Assembly: GCA_002426575.1 (NCBI GenBank)
Contig: DIRE01000073.1
Span: forward strand, 1-5,919
From: Clostridiaceae bacterium UBA5444
GTDB taxonomy: Bacteria > Bacillota > Clostridia > Clostridiales > Oxobacteraceae
Direction: 5' to 3'
DNA: 5,919 nucleotides
The translations under genes and the position numbers were made by a program. Positions 5,180-5,919 of this stretch are shown piece after piece (the first letter of the stretch is position 1; every line of letters begins with the position of its first letter). The notes under the pieces were generated by a model that was not told the DNA's origin, did no database searches, and saw nothing but the letters and a program-made list of their open reading frames with translations.

Positions 5180-5919
5180 GTGTCAAATGAAAGAAATGTA
5201 AGAGAAATTGTTTTAAAGCAGCTACCACATTTTAAATTACATGTAATTCTTTCGGGAATAATTTCATTGATTATTCAATTAGTTGGGTTAATTCCACCTA
5301 TCATTATGCAGTATATAATTGATAAAGCGATACCAGACCACAACCTAAAACAAATATTAATTAGTATTTTTTGGTTTTGCTTTATACCATTGCTTTCAAC
5401 TTTTCTAACAACTACATATAAATATGTACTAGCAATAGTTTGCAGAAGGTTTGGTCAGGGCTTAACAATAGCGGGCTTTGAGAAATTAATGTATCAGCCA
5501 ATAGCTTTCTTTGATAAGCAAAACTCCTCTGAATTAGCTTCATATTGCCGCGGAGAGTCAATGAAGTATGTAGTATTTTGGGTTATTGACATACCACAGC
5601 TAGTTGCTAATATACTTTGTGGAATTGTAATTTTTGGATATTTACTGAAGATAAATTGGCTTATAGCATTATTTGTATTATTATATTTTCCTTTTGCATT
5701 TATTCCAAGCAATAAGTTCGCTAAAAGAGTAAAAGATTATTCTAAAAGAATTGTAAGTAATAACGCAAAGATGAATCAAATAGTCAATGATACATTTAGA
5801 GGTATAAAATTTGTAAAATCAATGGTTTTAGAAAAAGCTCAATTAGGCAAATTAAATGAGGTTAACGAAGACAGTGTAAAAATTTGGAGTAAGGCAGCTT
5901 TATTTGATAACCTTTCTGG
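5180..5919 (+). CDS. ABC exporter, transmembrane domain (partial, runs off window)
   Basis: The GTG at 5180 follows AAAGGGAGG with GGAGG 6 nt upstream. The frame stays open for 246 codons to the end of the window. It encodes the type I exporter membrane domain. A short cytoplasmic N-terminus (MSNERNVREI) is followed by a helix at about 20-45 (VILSGIISLIIQLVGLIPPI, then QYIIDKAIPD), a second at about 60-80 and further ones at about 125-175. Characteristic cytoplasmic loops include EKLMYQPIAFFDKQNSSEL and VNDTFRGIKFVKSM. The Walker A, signature and Walker B motifs would lie beyond 5919, probably in the same polypeptide. There is no N-terminal C39 peptidase domain, so leader removal must be done by another protein. 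It lies 61 nt after the radical SAM gene in the same direction and probably exports the modified peptide or confers self-immunity. Confidence 0.85.
   Translation, partial: MSNERNVREIVLKQLPHFKLHVILSGIISLIIQLVGLIPPIIMQYIIDKAIPDHNLKQILISIFWFCFIPLLSTFLTTTYKYVLAIVCRRFGQGLTIAGFEKLMYQPIAFFDKQNSSELASYCRGESMKYVVFWVIDIPQLVANILCGIVIFGYLLKINWLIALFVLLYFPFAFIPSNKFAKRVKDYSKRIVSNNAKMNQIVNDTFRGIKFVKSMVLEKAQLGKLNEVNEDSVKIWSKAALFDNLS

Noticed and set aside
4974..5228. 84-codon minus-strand ORF across the radical SAM/ABC junction
   Set aside because: It overlaps two supported genes on the other strand and lacks a ribosome site.
5494..5712. 72-codon minus-strand ORF
   Set aside because: It is antisense to the ABC transporter membrane domain, with no independent support.

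Overview
The window is AT-rich DNA with AAGGAGGTG-type ribosome binding sites, an IS3-family element and a small peptide-maturation locus. This fits a low-GC Firmicute (Clostridia or Bacilli). No housekeeping gene is present, so the genus cannot be fixed.

Left part, 1-1413, minus strand. This is a truncated IS3-family insertion sequence. The orfB transposase is intact (DD35E, about 1.05 kb). The orfA in front of it keeps only its C-terminal 90 codons and the A7 slippery run for -1 frameshifting. The orfA stump abuts, out of frame, the first ~33 codons of a different gene (1306-1413), which still has its own Shine-Dalgarno sequence. Those codons align without gaps to the start of the 344-residue protein at 2512-3546, so a second copy of that gene family has been cut off at the IS boundary.

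Middle part, 1414-2511. About 1.1 kb of very AT-rich sequence with no convincing gene. It holds scraps of decayed coding sequence on the minus strand (about 1456-1680) and a doubtful 53-codon ORF at 1869-2030.

Right part, 2512-5919, plus strand. This is a probable ribosomally synthesised and post-translationally modified peptide (RiPP) locus. In order it holds a BtrH_N/C39-like papain-fold protein (344 aa), a ~450 bp spacer with a possible remnant of another copy of that family, and a 32-residue precursor whose C-terminus is ACDRPACGC. A 13-bp perfect hairpin follows, then a 309-aa radical SAM enzyme with CxxxCxxC and GGEP but a degraded SPASM-like tail. The transmembrane half of a type I ABC exporter runs off the window edge.

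Inferred pathway: the precursor carries a leader (WSKPIITVFDLED...) ending near a Gly-Ser and a short Cys-rich core. The radical SAM enzyme modifies the core, the ABC protein exports it, and the papain-fold protein may process or acylate something in the pathway. The IS, the cut-off paralogue and the possible remnant suggest that this locus has been repeatedly rearranged.
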